Notes: generated from the sequence alone by a model not told the origin. DNA of 64,000 nt from Achromobacter pestifer (GCF_902859625.1 NZ_CADIJX010000001.1:1178001-1242000), one strand, 5' to 3'; positions 46,780-56,550 are shown, counted from the first letter of the stretch. Numbers and translations: made by a program.

Positions 46780-47553
46780 TCAGCGGCCGATGAATTCAGG
46801 AACCCGCTTCTGCACAAACGCCTCGCGTCCGCGCCGATAGTCTTCTGTGCCGAAGCAGGCATAGGCTTCGCTGCGCTCTGCATCGGTCAACGGATGCCCC
46901 GTCCGCAGTTGCTGGGTGAAACGCTTGTGCCAGCGGTTCACCAGCGGCGCGGCGGCGGCGATGCGCCCGGCCGTGGCGTAGGCTTGTTCAATCACCTGTT
47001 CGTCATCCACCACCCGGCTCAGCAGGCCTTTGGACATGGCTTCCTCGGCGCCAAAAACATGGCCTTCCAACAGGATTTCCAGCACCCGCGAGGCGCCAAT
47101 CACCGCTATCAGGTCCGCCATTTCCTGGTGGTCCACGGTCAGACCAATACGATTGACGGGGATGCCATAGCGGCTGCTGCGCCCGGCAATCCGGATGTCG
47201 CATAGCGCAGCCAGTTCCAGGCCGCCCCCCACGCACACCCCTTCGATGCAAGCCAATGTCGGGTGGCGCAGATGTTTCAGCCTGTCCGTCATCGACAGCG
47301 TGAAGCGGGCGTAATCCGCCGCCTGCGCCGCGCCGTCGCGGTCGTCGCCAAACCCTCCGATGTCGCTGCCTGCGCAAAAGGCGCCGCCCGCGCCGCGCAG
47401 CACCACGCAGCGCACGGCGTCATCGGCGTCCAGCTCATCCATGGCTCGGCCGAACTCCCGGTACATATCCAGCGTGAACGCATTGCGCTTGGCCGGACGG
47501 TTCATCAGCACCGTCGCCACGCCGTTCGGTTCACGGCTCAGGTCGATGCTCAT
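46780..47553 (-). CDS. enoyl-CoA hydratase/isomerase family protein
   Basis: The 257-aa crotonase-fold protein has the oxyanion-hole segments VVLRGAGGAFCAGSDIG and ACIEGVCVGGGLELAALCDI. The second region normally carrying a catalytic Glu (PEVxLG) reads PVNRIGLTVDH here, so it may not be a standard hydratase. It overlaps the M29/NicX-like gene by four bases and is part of the catabolic cluster. Substrate unknown. Confidence 0.85.
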   Translation of the reverse strand: MSIDLSREPNGVATVLMNRPAKRNAFTLDMYREFGRAMDELDADDAVRCVVLRGAGGAFCAGSDIGGFGDDRDGAAQAADYARFTLSMTDRLKHLRHPTLACIEGVCVGGGLELAALCDIRIAGRSSRYGIPVNRIGLTVDHQEMADLIAVIGASRVLEILLEGHVFGAEEAMSKGLLSRVVDDEQVIEQAYATAGRIAAAAPLVNRWHKRFTQQLRTGHPLTDAERSEAYACFGTEDYRRGREAFVQKRVPEFIGR

Positions 47554-48530
47554 GCCGCATCCCCCAGCCGCAGTTCGGTGCCTTGCAACACCACGTGGCC
47601 GTCCAGGGTCAAGGTGGCATCCGTGACGATGGTGTCGTAGTGTGCCGCCGCCTTGACCGTGCCGCCGATATAGGCGCTGGTGCCCAGTGCCAATTGGATC
47701 GACCCGTAGACGGATTCGTCTGACAACATGGTGCCGTCCAGCTGGCAGCGCGGGTTCATGCCCACACCCAGTTCGCCCAGGTTGTAGACCAGCGGGTCGT
47801 TGAAACTGGCCAGCAGATCGCGGAACTGCCGAGCCACTTCGCCCCCTTCTATCGACACCGCCATGCCCTTTTCGATATGGATGCGCACCGGCTCGTCACG
47901 AATCAGCGATACGCCGGGAATACTGGCGTTCACCACGATCACGCCTTCCGCCGTTCCTTCCACGGGCGCCAAACTGGATTCCAGGCAATACCCGGCCGAA
48001 ATGTCGGTCGTGTTCGCAAACCCATGCAGCGCCCTGCCCCGACGGCCGGCGATGCTCATCGTGACATCGGTGCCCAGCTCAGTGGTCACCCGAGCCGTGT
48101 CTGCGCGTGTCAGGGCATCCGCCAAGCCTTCGATCTGCGGGCGCAAGGCATCGAAGTCGGCTTCCCAGCCCTCGGCCAGAAAGAAGTCCGCCTGATGCGA
48201 TTCCGGCAGGACGATCACCCCGACGCCTGCGCGGGTCGCTTGTTGGCGAGCATCCGTGTGCGCGGCATTCGCGCGGGTCAGCGCAATCACCAGGTCCGCC
48301 GCCTGCATGGCTTGGGCGACCACGGGTGAAAGCTGTCGGCCGTGCCGCGCTGAGCCAGCGATTTGCAGCAAGTTCAAGCCAGCGCCAGCCTCATCGACGG
48401 CAATGGCCAACGCTTCGACATTGTGGTGGGTGTACAGGTCGTACAGCACCAGCACTTCCATGCCAGGCCGGGCAGCCCCCAGTTGGCTGACGACTTTGCG
48501 GGCATTCTTCAGTTTCAACAGCGTATGCAT
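47550..48530 (-). CDS. M29 aminopeptidase/NicX-like metalloprotein
   Basis: The 326-aa protein resembles the thermophilic aminopeptidase (M29)/leucyl aminopeptidase-like family that also includes 2,5-dihydroxypyridine dioxygenase NicX. Visible family features are YDLYTHHNVEALAIAVDEAG, then YNLGELGVGMNPRCQ and AAHYDTIVTDATLTLDG, with a late H-x-D metal-ligand pair (HYD). The residue after Asn in the GxGxN motif is Pro, not the His I recall as a NicX iron ligand, so activity is uncertain. ATG at 48530 has AGGAG six bases upstream. It lies 10 bases after the aminotransferase gene. Confidence 0.65.
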   Translation of the reverse strand: MHTLLKLKNARKVVSQLGAARPGMEVLVLYDLYTHHNVEALAIAVDEAGAGLNLLQIAGSARHGRQLSPVVAQAMQAADLVIALTRANAAHTDARQQATRAGVGVIVLPESHQADFFLAEGWEADFDALRPQIEGLADALTRADTARVTTELGTDVTMSIAGRRGRALHGFANTTDISAGYCLESSLAPVEGTAEGVIVVNASIPGVSLIRDEPVRIHIEKGMAVSIEGGEVARQFRDLLASFNDPLVYNLGELGVGMNPRCQLDGTMLSDESVYGSIQLALGTSAYIGGTVKAAAHYDTIVTDATLTLDGHVVLQGTELRLGDAA

Positions 48531-48540
48531 GGAATGCTCC

Positions 48541-49899
48541 TTATGCCGCGTGCAGCGCACGGGTATCGGCCGCTTGCTGGGTATCCGCTACCGCGCGCTC
48601 CAGAATGTCCAGCCCGCGGGCGAGCTCGTCTTCCGAAATGCACAGGGGCGCCAGAAACCGGATCACGTTGCCGTGAAAGCCCGCTTTCACCAGAATCAGT
48701 CCGCCCTGGTAGGCCGCCTGCACGATGTGCGCAGCCAGATCGCCAGCCGGCTCGCGCCCCGTCTTGTCCTGGACCACCTCGAACGCCACCATGGCGCCCA
48801 GGCCGCGCACATCGCCCACGATGCCAAAGCGCGTGGCCCAGTCGGCAAAGCGTGCGCGTACCCGTGCGCCCACATCACGGGCGCGGGCCGGATAGTCTTC
48901 GCGCCGCATGACCGCAATCGTCGCCAGTGCCGCGGCGCACGCCAATGGATTGCCGCCATAGGTGCCACCCAGGCCGCCGACCTTGGGCGCGTCCATGAGA
49001 TCGGCGCGGCCCACCAGCGCTGCGATGGGCAAGCCGCCGCCCATGGATTTGGCCAGGGTGTATAGATCGGCTTCGATCCCCGCATGCGTGGTGGCGAACC
49101 ATTCCCCGGTGCGGCAAAAGCCCGACTGGATCTCGTCGGCGATCAGCACGATGCCGTGTTGCGTGCAGTAGGCCCGCAACGCTTGCAGGAAAGCCGGCGG
49201 CGCGTCATGAAAGCCGCCTTCGCCCTGGATCGGTTCGATGATCACGGCTGCCAACTGCTCCGGCGTGATCTCGGTTTCCACCAGCCGGCGAAATGCGTCG
49301 AACGCCTCCTGAGCGCATGCCGCCTCGCTCAAGTCCGAGCGGTATCGCACGGGGAACGGTGCACGGTATACCTCCGGGGCAAACGGGCCGAAACCACTCT
49401 TGTAGGCAGGCGCCTTGGCCGTCAGGGACAGCGCCATGTAGGTCCGGCCGTGAAACGCGCCTTCAAACGCCACCACCGCCTGCCGGCCCGTGGCACGCCG
49501 CGCCACCTTGATGGCGTTTTCCACCGCTTCCGCGCCCGTGGTCTGCAACATGACTTTCTTGGGCCAGTTGCCCGGCACCAGGTCGATCAGCGCTTCGGCC
49601 AATTCGATGTAGCCCGGGTACATGACGATATTGAAGCAGGTGTGCAGATAGCGCTCGGCCTGGGCCTGAACTGCCGCGACCACCTCGGGATGGGCGTGCC
49701 CCACATTCAGGGTGCCGATGCCTCCGGCGAAATCAATGAAGGCGTTGCCGTCCAGGTCCGTCAGCGTCGCGCCAGCGGCACGTTCCGCAAAGACCGGCGG
49801 GCCGTTGGCCACACCCAAGGCCACGGCGTCATTGCGCCGCTTCAGGTAGGCCTGGCACTGCTGGCCCGGAAGTTGAGATGACTGCACGGCGTCTTTCAT
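48541..49899 (-). CDS. gabT: class III aminotransferase (4-aminobutyrate aminotransferase-like)
   Basis: The 452-aa PLP enzyme has GGIGTLNVGHAHPEVVAAV, MLQTTGAEAVENAIK, FHGRT, LIADEIQSG (Asp255 for PLP N1) and the Schiff-base Lys284 in TLAKSMGGGLP. It is most like GabT, transferring the amino group of an omega-amino acid to 2-oxoglutarate. It is the first gene of the cluster transcribed away from the GntR regulator; AAGGAG lies before ATG 49899. Substrate could be GABA or another omega-amino acid made by the pathway. Confidence 0.87.
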   Translation of the reverse strand: MKDAVQSSQLPGQQCQAYLKRRNDAVALGVANGPPVFAERAAGATLTDLDGNAFIDFAGGIGTLNVGHAHPEVVAAVQAQAERYLHTCFNIVMYPGYIELAEALIDLVPGNWPKKVMLQTTGAEAVENAIKVARRATGRQAVVAFEGAFHGRTYMALSLTAKAPAYKSGFGPFAPEVYRAPFPVRYRSDLSEAACAQEAFDAFRRLVETEITPEQLAAVIIEPIQGEGGFHDAPPAFLQALRAYCTQHGIVLIADEIQSGFCRTGEWFATTHAGIEADLYTLAKSMGGGLPIAALVGRADLMDAPKVGGLGGTYGGNPLACAAALATIAVMRREDYPARARDVGARVRARFADWATRFGIVGDVRGLGAMVAFEVVQDKTGREPAGDLAAHIVQAAYQGGLILVKAGFHGNVIRFLAPLCISEDELARGLDILERAVADTQQAADTRALHAA

Positions 49900-49999
49900 T
49901 GCCCTGGGCTCCTTGGATGCGTGGGTAAGCCGACGAAGTGAAGCCACTATATTCTTGTGCGTTTTATTGTGTCAACGACAATTTACAATTTAGCATCCT

Positions 50000-50015
50000 A
50001 GATTGTGCACAATCT
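50000..50015. promoter_or_regulatory. perfect 16-bp palindrome, candidate GntR operator
   Basis: AGATTGTGCACAATCT is a perfect palindrome in the divergent region between the aminotransferase operon and the GntR gene. A related site, ATTGT-N7-ACAAT, lies at 49966-49982. The TTGT..ACAA form is typical of FadR/FCD-subfamily GntR operators. It is 50 bases upstream of the regulator ATG. Confidence 0.65.
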
Positions 50016-50064
50016 TGAGTTCAAAATAATGCTATGCTTGGCCCCACTTAATCCAGGTGCCTAC

Positions 50065-50763
50065 ATGCCCACGAAACGCGCCAATCCCCCCTCTGACGCC
50101 GCCACGACAGAACAGCGCAAGGCGGCCTCGACCCACGAAGTCATTCTTGACCTGCGGGAACGCATCGCTTCGCAGGCGTTGCTGCCAGGCACCCGCGTGC
50201 CTGAAGAGGATCTGGCCCGTGCCTACGACATTCCGCGCGCCAAGGCACGTGAAGTGCTGGCCACGCTGGAAGACCGCGCGCTGGTGGAACGAGTCCCCAA
50301 TAAAGGGGCTGTCGTGGCCCTGGTGGATATGGAAACCACGTATCGGCTCTATCAGGTGCGCGAAGCGCTGGATGGCTTGGCCGTGCGGCTGGCCATCGCC
50401 AATGCCACGCCTGCCGATTGGGAAGCCATGCAGGCGTTGTTGGGCGAGCCCTTCGAGCAAAGCCTGAAGAACGGCGACATCGAGGCTCACGTGGCCACGA
50501 TCGAACAATTCCGCAATCACATCAAAGAGTTGGCGCGCAACCCCGTGCTCAGCGACATGATCGAACGCATCTACGATCGCACCCGTGTGTCGATGCGCCG
50601 CGTGGCATTGCTGCCGGGCCGTTCAGAAATGGGGATCAAGCAATACCGCGCCCTGCTGGACGCAATGGTTCGCGGCAACGCCGACGAAGCCGAGCGCTGC
50701 GTGCGCGAATTGAATGCCAGCGCCCGCGAATATATCGAGCGCTATAAAAACTACGTGATCTAA
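50065..50763 (+). CDS. GntR-family regulator, FadR/FCD type
   Basis: The 232-aa regulator has an N-terminal winged helix (LPGTRVPEEDLARAYDIPRAK in part, about 45-70) and a C-terminal all-helical FCD domain with likely metal/ligand residues (VREALDGLAVRLA, FRNHIKELARNP, QYRALLDAMVRGNADEAE). ATG at 50065 is chosen over an in-frame ATG 60 bases upstream that would overlap the operator. It is divergent from the catabolic cluster and is its probable repressor. Confidence 0.88.
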   Translation: MPTKRANPPSDAATTEQRKAASTHEVILDLRERIASQALLPGTRVPEEDLARAYDIPRAKAREVLATLEDRALVERVPNKGAVVALVDMETTYRLYQVREALDGLAVRLAIANATPADWEAMQALLGEPFEQSLKNGDIEAHVATIEQFRNHIKELARNPVLSDMIERIYDRTRVSMRRVALLPGRSEMGIKQYRALLDAMVRGNADEAERCVRELNASAREYIERYKNYVI

Positions 50764-50814
50764 GCGGCATGCCAGGCCGGCCAGCCTTGGCTGACCGGCC
50801 TTCCGCGCCTGACC

Positions 50815-51705
50815 TCAGGGCGAGGCCGGCGTGTCGTAGTTGTTCAGCTTGACGCCCGACACCCCACCCACGCTGGGTGCTGCCGCAGGTGCGGCGGCGC
50901 TGCCCGAGGCCGGGGCCGGAGCGGCTGGCACCTGGGGCGATGCCGTCGGCGGAGCCGCTTCCGGCAGCGCGGTCGCATCGGCCTCTGCCGGCACCGGACT
51001 TGCCGCGCGGCGCGCGCGCTTGGCGTCATCGGCCTGAGCAACCTTGTCCGTCAGTTCGGCTGCCAACGACGCCGACTTGCCGTTGCGCGCCCAGTCAGCC
51101 GCGCTTTGGCCCTTCAGGTCGCGGGTGGTCACGTCGGCACCCGACTTCAGCAGCAAATCGACCATCTGCTTGTTGCCGCCCAATGCCGCCATCATCAACG
51201 GCGTCTCGCCGCCTGGCGCCGGCGCGTTGACGATGGCCTTCTGGGACAGCAGCAGGCGTGCCATCTCCATCTGCCCTTTCGAGGCCGCGTAATGCAATGG
51301 CGTCCATCCCAGGCGGTTGACCTGGGCGCCGCGCGCGATCAGCTTCTTGGCCCGTTCGGTCTGGCCGGCAATCGCCAGATACATCAACGGCGTTTCACCC
51401 GCGGGGTTTTCAGCATTGACGTCGGTACGCTTGTCCGCCGCGATGACATCGAACACTTTCCAGGCGCCATCCACCACGGCCCGCATCAGCGCGGGCTGGC
51501 CGTTCTTGTAGCGCACGTTGGGATCCGACCCTTGAGCCAGCAGCGCCTTGATGTCGTCGGGATAGTCGTTAGCCACATAGACCCACCAATCGCCGGGACT
51601 GGCTGCGTGCGCCATCGGCGCCGCAAGCCCGACGGCCAGCGCCAGCAGCGCCCCCCGGCAACGCGACAACAGGACGTGACGGACGGTCGGAGCATGGGCG
51701 GTCAT
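50815..51705 (-). CDS. exported ankyrin-repeat protein
   Basis: The 296-aa protein has a signal peptide (cleavage near AHAASP, about 34), followed by about five ankyrin repeats (NGQPALMRAV, AGETPLMYLAIAGQTERA, WTPLHYAASKGQMEMARLLL in part, GGETPLMMAALGG, GQSAADWARNG) and an Ala/Pro-rich tail. Function is likely protein binding in the periplasm. It follows tatD, and an AT-rich island at about 51714-51775 lies before its ATG and covers the 3' end of tatD. Confidence 0.87.
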   Translation of the reverse strand: MTAHAPTVRHVLLSRCRGALLALAVGLAAPMAHAASPGDWWVYVANDYPDDIKALLAQGSDPNVRYKNGQPALMRAVVDGAWKVFDVIAADKRTDVNAENPAGETPLMYLAIAGQTERAKKLIARGAQVNRLGWTPLHYAASKGQMEMARLLLSQKAIVNAPAPGGETPLMMAALGGNKQMVDLLLKSGADVTTRDLKGQSAADWARNGKSASLAAELTDKVAQADDAKRARRAASPVPAEADATALPEAAPPTASPQVPAAPAPASGSAAAPAAAPSVGGVSGVKLNNYDTPASP

Positions 51706-51743
51706 GGCATTCCTAGAAATTACTTTAAATAAAGTAGATTAAA

Positions 51744-52514
51744 TTACTTCTTTATCTTATTGAAAAGACGGAAGAAATTATCCGTAGATGCCTGTGCCAC
51801 TTCAGCCACGGTGATCCCCTTCAGGTCGGCGATCTTCTCGGCCACGTGAATCACCTTGGACGGATCATTGAGTTTGCCGCGATACGGCACGGGCGCCAGA
51901 TAGGGTGAATCCGTTTCTATCAACAGGCGGTCCAGCGGCACCTTGGTGGCAACCTCGTGCACCACCTGCGCATTCTTGAACGTGACGATGCCTGAGAGCG
52001 AGATATAGAAATTCTGATCCAGCGCGGCTTGCGCCACTTCCCAGTTCTCGGTGAAACAGTGCATCACGCCGCCGACTTCAGCGGCCTTCTCTTCCCGCAG
52101 CATGCGCACGGTGTCCTCGGCGGACGAGCGCGTATGAACGATCAGCGGCAAACCCGTATCGCGAGCCGCCTGGATATGGCGGCGGAAGCGTTCGCGCTGC
52201 CAATCCAACGGTTCCGACAGGCGGTAGTAGTCCAGGCCGGTCTCGCCAATCGCCACCACCTTGGGATGCTCGGACAGGCGGGCCAGTTCTTCCGGCGTGG
52301 GGTCCGGCGTATCTTCGTAATCGGGATGCACGCCCACCGATGCCCACAGATTCGGCTGCGGCTCAACCAAGGACATCAGGCCGGGCCATTCGGGCATATT
52401 GACGCTGACAACCAGCGCATGGGTCACCTGGTTGGCGGCCATCCGGTCAAGAATGCCCGGCAAGTCAGCCGCCAGTTCAGGAAAATTCAAATGACAGTGG
52501 GAATCGACGTACAT
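51744..52514 (-). CDS. tatD: TatD-family metal-dependent hydrolase/DNase
   Basis: The 256-aa TIM-barrel hydrolase has HxH (SHCHL, His6/His8), the metal-bridging Glu in GETGLDYYR, HTRSS, HCFTE and the terminal ETDSPYLAP. ATG at 52514 replaces an in-frame TTG 15 bases upstream. TatD proteins act as 3'-5' exonucleases on DNA or RNA. It follows holB in the usual tmk-holB-tatD order. Confidence 0.92.
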   Translation of the reverse strand: MYVDSHCHLNFPELAADLPGILDRMAANQVTHALVVSVNMPEWPGLMSLVEPQPNLWASVGVHPDYEDTPDPTPEELARLSEHPKVVAIGETGLDYYRLSEPLDWQRERFRRHIQAARDTGLPLIVHTRSSAEDTVRMLREEKAAEVGGVMHCFTENWEVAQAALDQNFYISLSGIVTFKNAQVVHEVATKVPLDRLLIETDSPYLAPVPYRGKLNDPSKVIHVAEKIADLKGITVAEVAQASTDNFFRLFNKIKK

Positions 52515-52583
52515 GTTTTGACTACACAAAGGGACTGCGGCGCCCCGCCGGCTTGCCGGGCGAAGCGCCGCTGAATCAGGGAC

Positions 52584-53633
52584 TTACGCCTGGCAGGATA
52601 GCACCACGCGCTGCAAGGTGGCGTGCGCGAAAAGCTTGGCGTTCAGGGGATGCGTGGCCAGGGCGCGCTGCCGCGTCAGCCAGCGCGCGGCTTCCGCCAC
52701 ACGGGCCGCGTCCATGCGGGCGGCAACCTGCGCCACCCCCGCGGCCAAGGCCGGAAAGTAACGCACCGGCGCACCCGCGCTGGCCAGCATCAGGTCGGTG
52801 TACACCCGTTGCAACGCATCGATCCACTCACTGGCTGGCACTTTTTCCAGCGATTCGGCCAAGGTGCCGACATCGGGCGCCTGCCCTTGGGCAAGCGGGC
52901 CGATCAACTGCGACAGCCACGGCGGGCAGGCAGCTTCGCCAGCCTGAGCCAGGCGCAGCGCAGCCAGCGGCGCACCGCCGGCCGCCGCCAGCCATTCCCG
53001 CGCGGGTTCGACGTTCTGGTCGCGCAGCCATTGCAGCGAGGTTTCCGGGTCGGGCGCCGGCAGCGGCAAGCGGCGGCAGCGCGACACCAGGGTCGGCAGC
53101 AAACGATCTGGCGCATCGGCCACCAACAGGAAAACCGTATGCGGCGGCGGCTCTTCCAGCACCTTCAGCAAGGCGTTGGACGACACCACGTTCAGGGCAT
53201 GCGCCGGGTAGAGCAACGCCACACGCCATCCGCCCCGGTGGGTCGCCGTGTTGAACCAGGATTCCAGCGAACGGATCTGGTCAATGCGGATTTCCTTGGA
53301 CGGCGCGCGCTTGGCGGTGCCGGTGGCGGGCTCGGCATCTTCCGCGGGCTCGGCGGCGTCGGCGCCCTCTTCGACCGCTACCGCCTCGGGCCGGATGCGG
53401 CGCAAGTCGGGATGGTTACCGCTGGCAAACCACGCACAGGCAGCGCAATGGCCGCAGGCCAGGCCGTTCTCGGGGGTCTCACACAACAGGCTGGCGGCTG
53501 CCGCGATCGCAAAATCCAATTTGCCAATGCCGGCCAGGCCGTGCACCAGCCAGGCATGGGCAAAACGGTCACGATTGCCCAGCCAGGCCCGCGCCGTTTC
53601 CATCTGCCACGGCAGGAATTGGGGCGCGCTCAT
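52584..53633 (-). CDS. holB: DNA polymerase III delta prime subunit
   Basis: The 349-aa clamp-loader subunit has an N-terminal AAA+ domain ([19 protein letters not shown]), the four-Cys zinc module within [16 protein letters not shown] and nearby, [12 protein letters not shown], and [17 protein letters not shown]. An acidic, Ala-rich insertion (about 88-110) is lineage-typical. It overlaps tmk by four bases. It is part of the replication clamp loader. Confidence 0.92.
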   Translation of the reverse strand: MSAPQFLPWQMETARAWLGNRDRFAHAWLVHGLAGIGKLDFAIAAAASLLCETPENGLACGHCAACAWFASGNHPDLRRIRPEAVAVEEGADAAEPAEDAEPATGTAKRAPSKEIRIDQIRSLESWFNTATHRGGWRVALLYPAHALNVVSSNALLKVLEEPPPHTVFLLVADAPDRLLPTLVSRCRRLPLPAPDPETSLQWLRDQNVEPAREWLAAAGGAPLAALRLAQAGEAACPPWLSQLIGPLAQGQAPDVGTLAESLEKVPASEWIDALQRVYTDLMLASAGAPVRYFPALAAGVAQVAARMDAARVAEAARWLTRQRALATHPLNAKLFAHATLQRVVLSCQA

Positions 53634-54253
53634 GCCTGCGCGGCCAGCAATTCGCGCAGCCCGGCTTCCAGTTCAATGCGGATCTGGGCAATCGACTGCG
53701 TGGAGTCCACGATATGGATGCGGCTGGGTTCGGCCTTGGCGCGGGCGTGATAGGCCTCTCGGGTGCGCTCAAAGAACGCCGCGCCCTCGCGCTCGAAACG
53801 GTCGGGTTCGCGGGCGTCGGCCAGACGGGCGCGCGCCACCTCCAGCGGCACATCGAAAAGCCAGGTGCGGTCGGGCTGGCCCGCCCGCATCCACGCTTCC
53901 AGCACGGCCACGCGCTCGGCGCCCAGGCCACGGCCGCCGCCCTGATAGGCGTAGGTCGCATCGGTATAGCGGTCGCACACCACCCAGGCGCCACGCTCCA
54001 ATGCGGGTTCGATCACTTGCCGGGCATGCTCGCAGCGGGCCGCGAACATCAGCAAGGTTTCCGTGTCCAGCCCCATCGTGTCGGTCAGTACCAGCGCGCG
54101 CAGCTTCTCGCCCAGCGGCGTGCCGCCAGGTTCGCGCGTGGACACCACTTCCACGCCTTGAGCGCGTAAGAAATCCGCGATCCAGACGGTGTGCGTGCTC
54201 TTGCCCGCGCCGTCCACGCCCTCCAGCGTAATGAAGCGTCCGCGTGAAGTCAT
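53630..54253 (-). CDS. tmk: thymidylate kinase
   Basis: The 207-aa kinase has P-loop [10 protein letters not shown] (11-20), the DR(Y) motif [18 protein letters not shown] and LID residues near [15 protein letters not shown]. It phosphorylates dTMP to dTDP. Four-base overlaps join it to mltG upstream and holB downstream. Confidence 0.95.
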   Translation of the reverse strand: MTSRGRFITLEGVDGAGKSTHTVWIADFLRAQGVEVVSTREPGGTPLGEKLRALVLTDTMGLDTETLLMFAARCEHARQVIEPALERGAWVVCDRYTDATYAYQGGGRGLGAERVAVLEAWMRAGQPDRTWLFDVPLEVARARLADAREPDRFEREGAAFFERTREAYHARAKAEPSRIHIVDSTQSIAQIRIELEAGLRELLAAQA

Positions 54254-55398
54254 TGATCTTGTCCTTGTGGTGTATCTGAATCGATATCGGGGCTGGAGCC
54301 GGCGGCCGCGCCGGAATCGGCGGGCGCGGCCGCAGGTGCAGCAGCGGGAGCCCCAGCCGGCGCCGGCACGGCGGTCGGGCGCGTGTTTTGTCCTTGGCCC
54401 AGAATGTACCGGGAAACATTGCGGTTATGCCCCGACAGGTTCTCCGCGAACTCGCTGGTGCCATTGCCCCGCGAGACGAAGAACAGGTACTTGTGCTGCT
54501 CGGGCTGCACCGCGGCCAGCAGCGCCGCCCGGCCCGCGGCCGCGATCGGCGTGGGCGGCAGCCCGGGCCGCGTATAGGTATTCCAGGGCGTATCGGTCTG
54601 TAGATCGCGTTTGCGGATCCGGCCCTGATAGTTCTCGCCCATGCCGTAGATGACGGTCGGATCGGTCTGAAGCAGCATGCCGATCTTCAGGCGGTTGGTG
54701 AACACGCCGGACACGCGGCGGCGGTCTGGACCGTGGCCGGTTTCCTTTTCGATGATCGACGCCAACACCAGCGCTTCGTACGGCGTGGCCACCGGCAGGT
54801 CTGATTGGCGCTTGGCCCAGGTTTCCTCCAGGATGCGTTGGCCTTCCTGATACGCACGGCGCAGCAGATCGTAGTCCGAGCTGCCGGGCGTGAATATGTA
54901 GGTGTCCGGGAAGAACAATCCTTCGGGATGCTTGATGTCCGACCCCAGCCGCTCCATCAGCGCTTCATCGCTGACCTCGCCCAAGGTCTGTTTGACGTCC
55001 GGATTCTCGCGCAGCGCCTGGCGGATCTGGCGGAACGTCCAGCCTTCCAGGAACGTGATCTGACGTTGGGTCATGTCGCCCCGCGCCAGCCGCGCCAACA
55101 GCAACCAGGGGGTGTCGCCATTGATGGCCTGGTAGCCCCCGGCCTTCATCAGCTTGTCCTGTTCGGTCAAGCGCGCCATCCAGACAAAGCCGGGCTCCCA
55201 CATCGGCACACCCACGGCATTGAGCGCGCGCGCGACCGACCGCGGGCTGCTGCCCGGGTCCACTACAAAATCGATCCTGTCGGCCGGTAAATGCAAGGGC
55301 CGGTGCATCCAGCTCCATGCGGCGCCCACGGCTGCCGCGGCGGCAATCACGATAAGCAGGAATGACCACAAGACGTAAAAACGGAGTCGCTTCTTCAT
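54250..55398 (-). CDS. mltG: endolytic murein transglycosylase MltG
   Basis: The 382-aa protein has an N-terminal transmembrane anchor (about 8-28), a LysM-like segment, and the YceG domain with catalytic Glu217 in ASIIEKETG. Then come [16 protein letters not shown] and YNTY-like [19 protein letters not shown] (in part). It cleaves nascent glycan strands and sets their length. The C terminus ends in an Ala/Pro-rich low-complexity tail of about 45 residues, longer than in E. coli. Confidence 0.93.
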   Translation of the reverse strand: MKKRLRFYVLWSFLLIVIAAAAAVGAAWSWMHRPLHLPADRIDFVVDPGSSPRSVARALNAVGVPMWEPGFVWMARLTEQDKLMKAGGYQAINGDTPWLLLARLARGDMTQRQITFLEGWTFRQIRQALRENPDVKQTLGEVSDEALMERLGSDIKHPEGLFFPDTYIFTPGSSDYDLLRRAYQEGQRILEETWAKRQSDLPVATPYEALVLASIIEKETGHGPDRRRVSGVFTNRLKIGMLLQTDPTVIYGMGENYQGRIRKRDLQTDTPWNTYTRPGLPPTPIAAAGRAALLAAVQPEQHKYLFFVSRGNGTSEFAENLSGHNRNVSRYILGQGQNTRPTAVPAPAGAPAAAPAAAPADSGAAAGSSPDIDSDTPQGQDQ

Positions 55399-55551
55399 AA
55401 GTCCCAGAAGTTTAATGGATCAGGAGGACCTGTCGCGGCAAAAGAGGGGCCAGAGTCCGCAGTGCGGCCCTGCGCCCGTCGGGGACATGGCCCTCGGGCC
55501 AGGGGAAGGCGGCTATCATCTGCTCTTTGATGACGCGATAACACCGCCTCC

Positions 55552-56550
55552 ATGCACGCTTTCTATTCTTCGATCCCCGCCCGCGCCGAAGGTTGCGCGC
55601 AATGTGCGCCGCTAGAGGATTTTGTGGTCTTCAGCGCCTCCGGCGCCGATGCCCTGACCTTCCTGCACGGCCAGTTGACGCAAGACGTCACCGGCTTGCC
55701 CGCCGACGCCGCCCGCCTGGCAGGCTATTGCACGGCCAAAGGCCGCCTGCTGGCCACCTTGGTGATGTGGCGCGCAGCCCCCGGGGCGGATGACGCCCCG
55801 CAACTCTATGGCATGGTGCGCCAGGACTTGTCGCAGGCGCTGATCAAGCGCTTGTCGATGTTCGTGCTGCGCGCCAAGGTCAAGCTGGCCGCCACCCCGC
55901 TGCACGTCGCGGGCGTGCAGGCGTCGCCCGAAAATGCCGCCGCGCTGGAAGCCGTGACCGGCGCCCTGCCGCGTGCCGCCTGGCAACGCGCCGACCTGCC
56001 CTCCGGCACCTGGATCGCCGCGCCGTCGGCAGACGCCAGCTTGCGCTGGTGGTGGATCGCATCCGACGAACAACTGGATCAAGCCGGCCCCTTGGCCGCC
56101 GTGCTGGGCCTGGCGCCTGCCGCCCACTGGCAAGTGGCCGACCTGGCCGCTGGCATTCCCTGGATCGCCACCGCCACGCAAGACGTCTTCATCCCGCAGA
56201 CCGTCAACCTGGAACTCATCCAGGGGGTGAGCTTCACCAAGGGCTGTTATCCGGGTCAGGAAGTCGTGGCGCGCAGCCACTATCGCGGCACCGTGAAACG
56301 CCGCATGGCCTACGGCACCATCGCCGACGCCACGCTGCAAGGGGCGACGCTGGCCGGCGTGGATGTGTTCGACGCCACCCAACCCGGCGAACCGATCGGC
56401 CGCGTGGTGGATGCCGCCAGCCAAGCCGGCGTGGCGTCCGTGCTGTTTGAAACCACGCTGGCAGCCTTGCCGGAAGGCGATCTGCGCCTGGGCGCGGTGG
56501 ACGGCCCCCGCATTGCCCCGGTGCCGCTGCCCTACTCGATCACGCCTTAA
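55552..56550 (+). CDS. ygfZ: folate-binding Fe-S cluster repair protein YgfZ
   Basis: The 332-aa GcvT-like protein contains the YgfZ signature FTKGCYPGQEVVARSHYRG (about 228-246, with the key Cys). The N terminus reads VFSASGADALTFLHGQLTQDV. It supports folate-dependent Fe-S enzyme maintenance. It is divergent from mltG with a 153-base gap in which I see no clear operator. Confidence 0.92.
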   Translation: MHAFYSSIPARAEGCAQCAPLEDFVVFSASGADALTFLHGQLTQDVTGLPADAARLAGYCTAKGRLLATLVMWRAAPGADDAPQLYGMVRQDLSQALIKRLSMFVLRAKVKLAATPLHVAGVQASPENAAALEAVTGALPRAAWQRADLPSGTWIAAPSADASLRWWWIASDEQLDQAGPLAAVLGLAPAAHWQVADLAAGIPWIATATQDVFIPQTVNLELIQGVSFTKGCYPGQEVVARSHYRGTVKRRMAYGTIADATLQGATLAGVDVFDATQPGEPIGRVVDAASQAGVASVLFETTLAALPEGDLRLGAVDGPRIAPVPLPYSITP

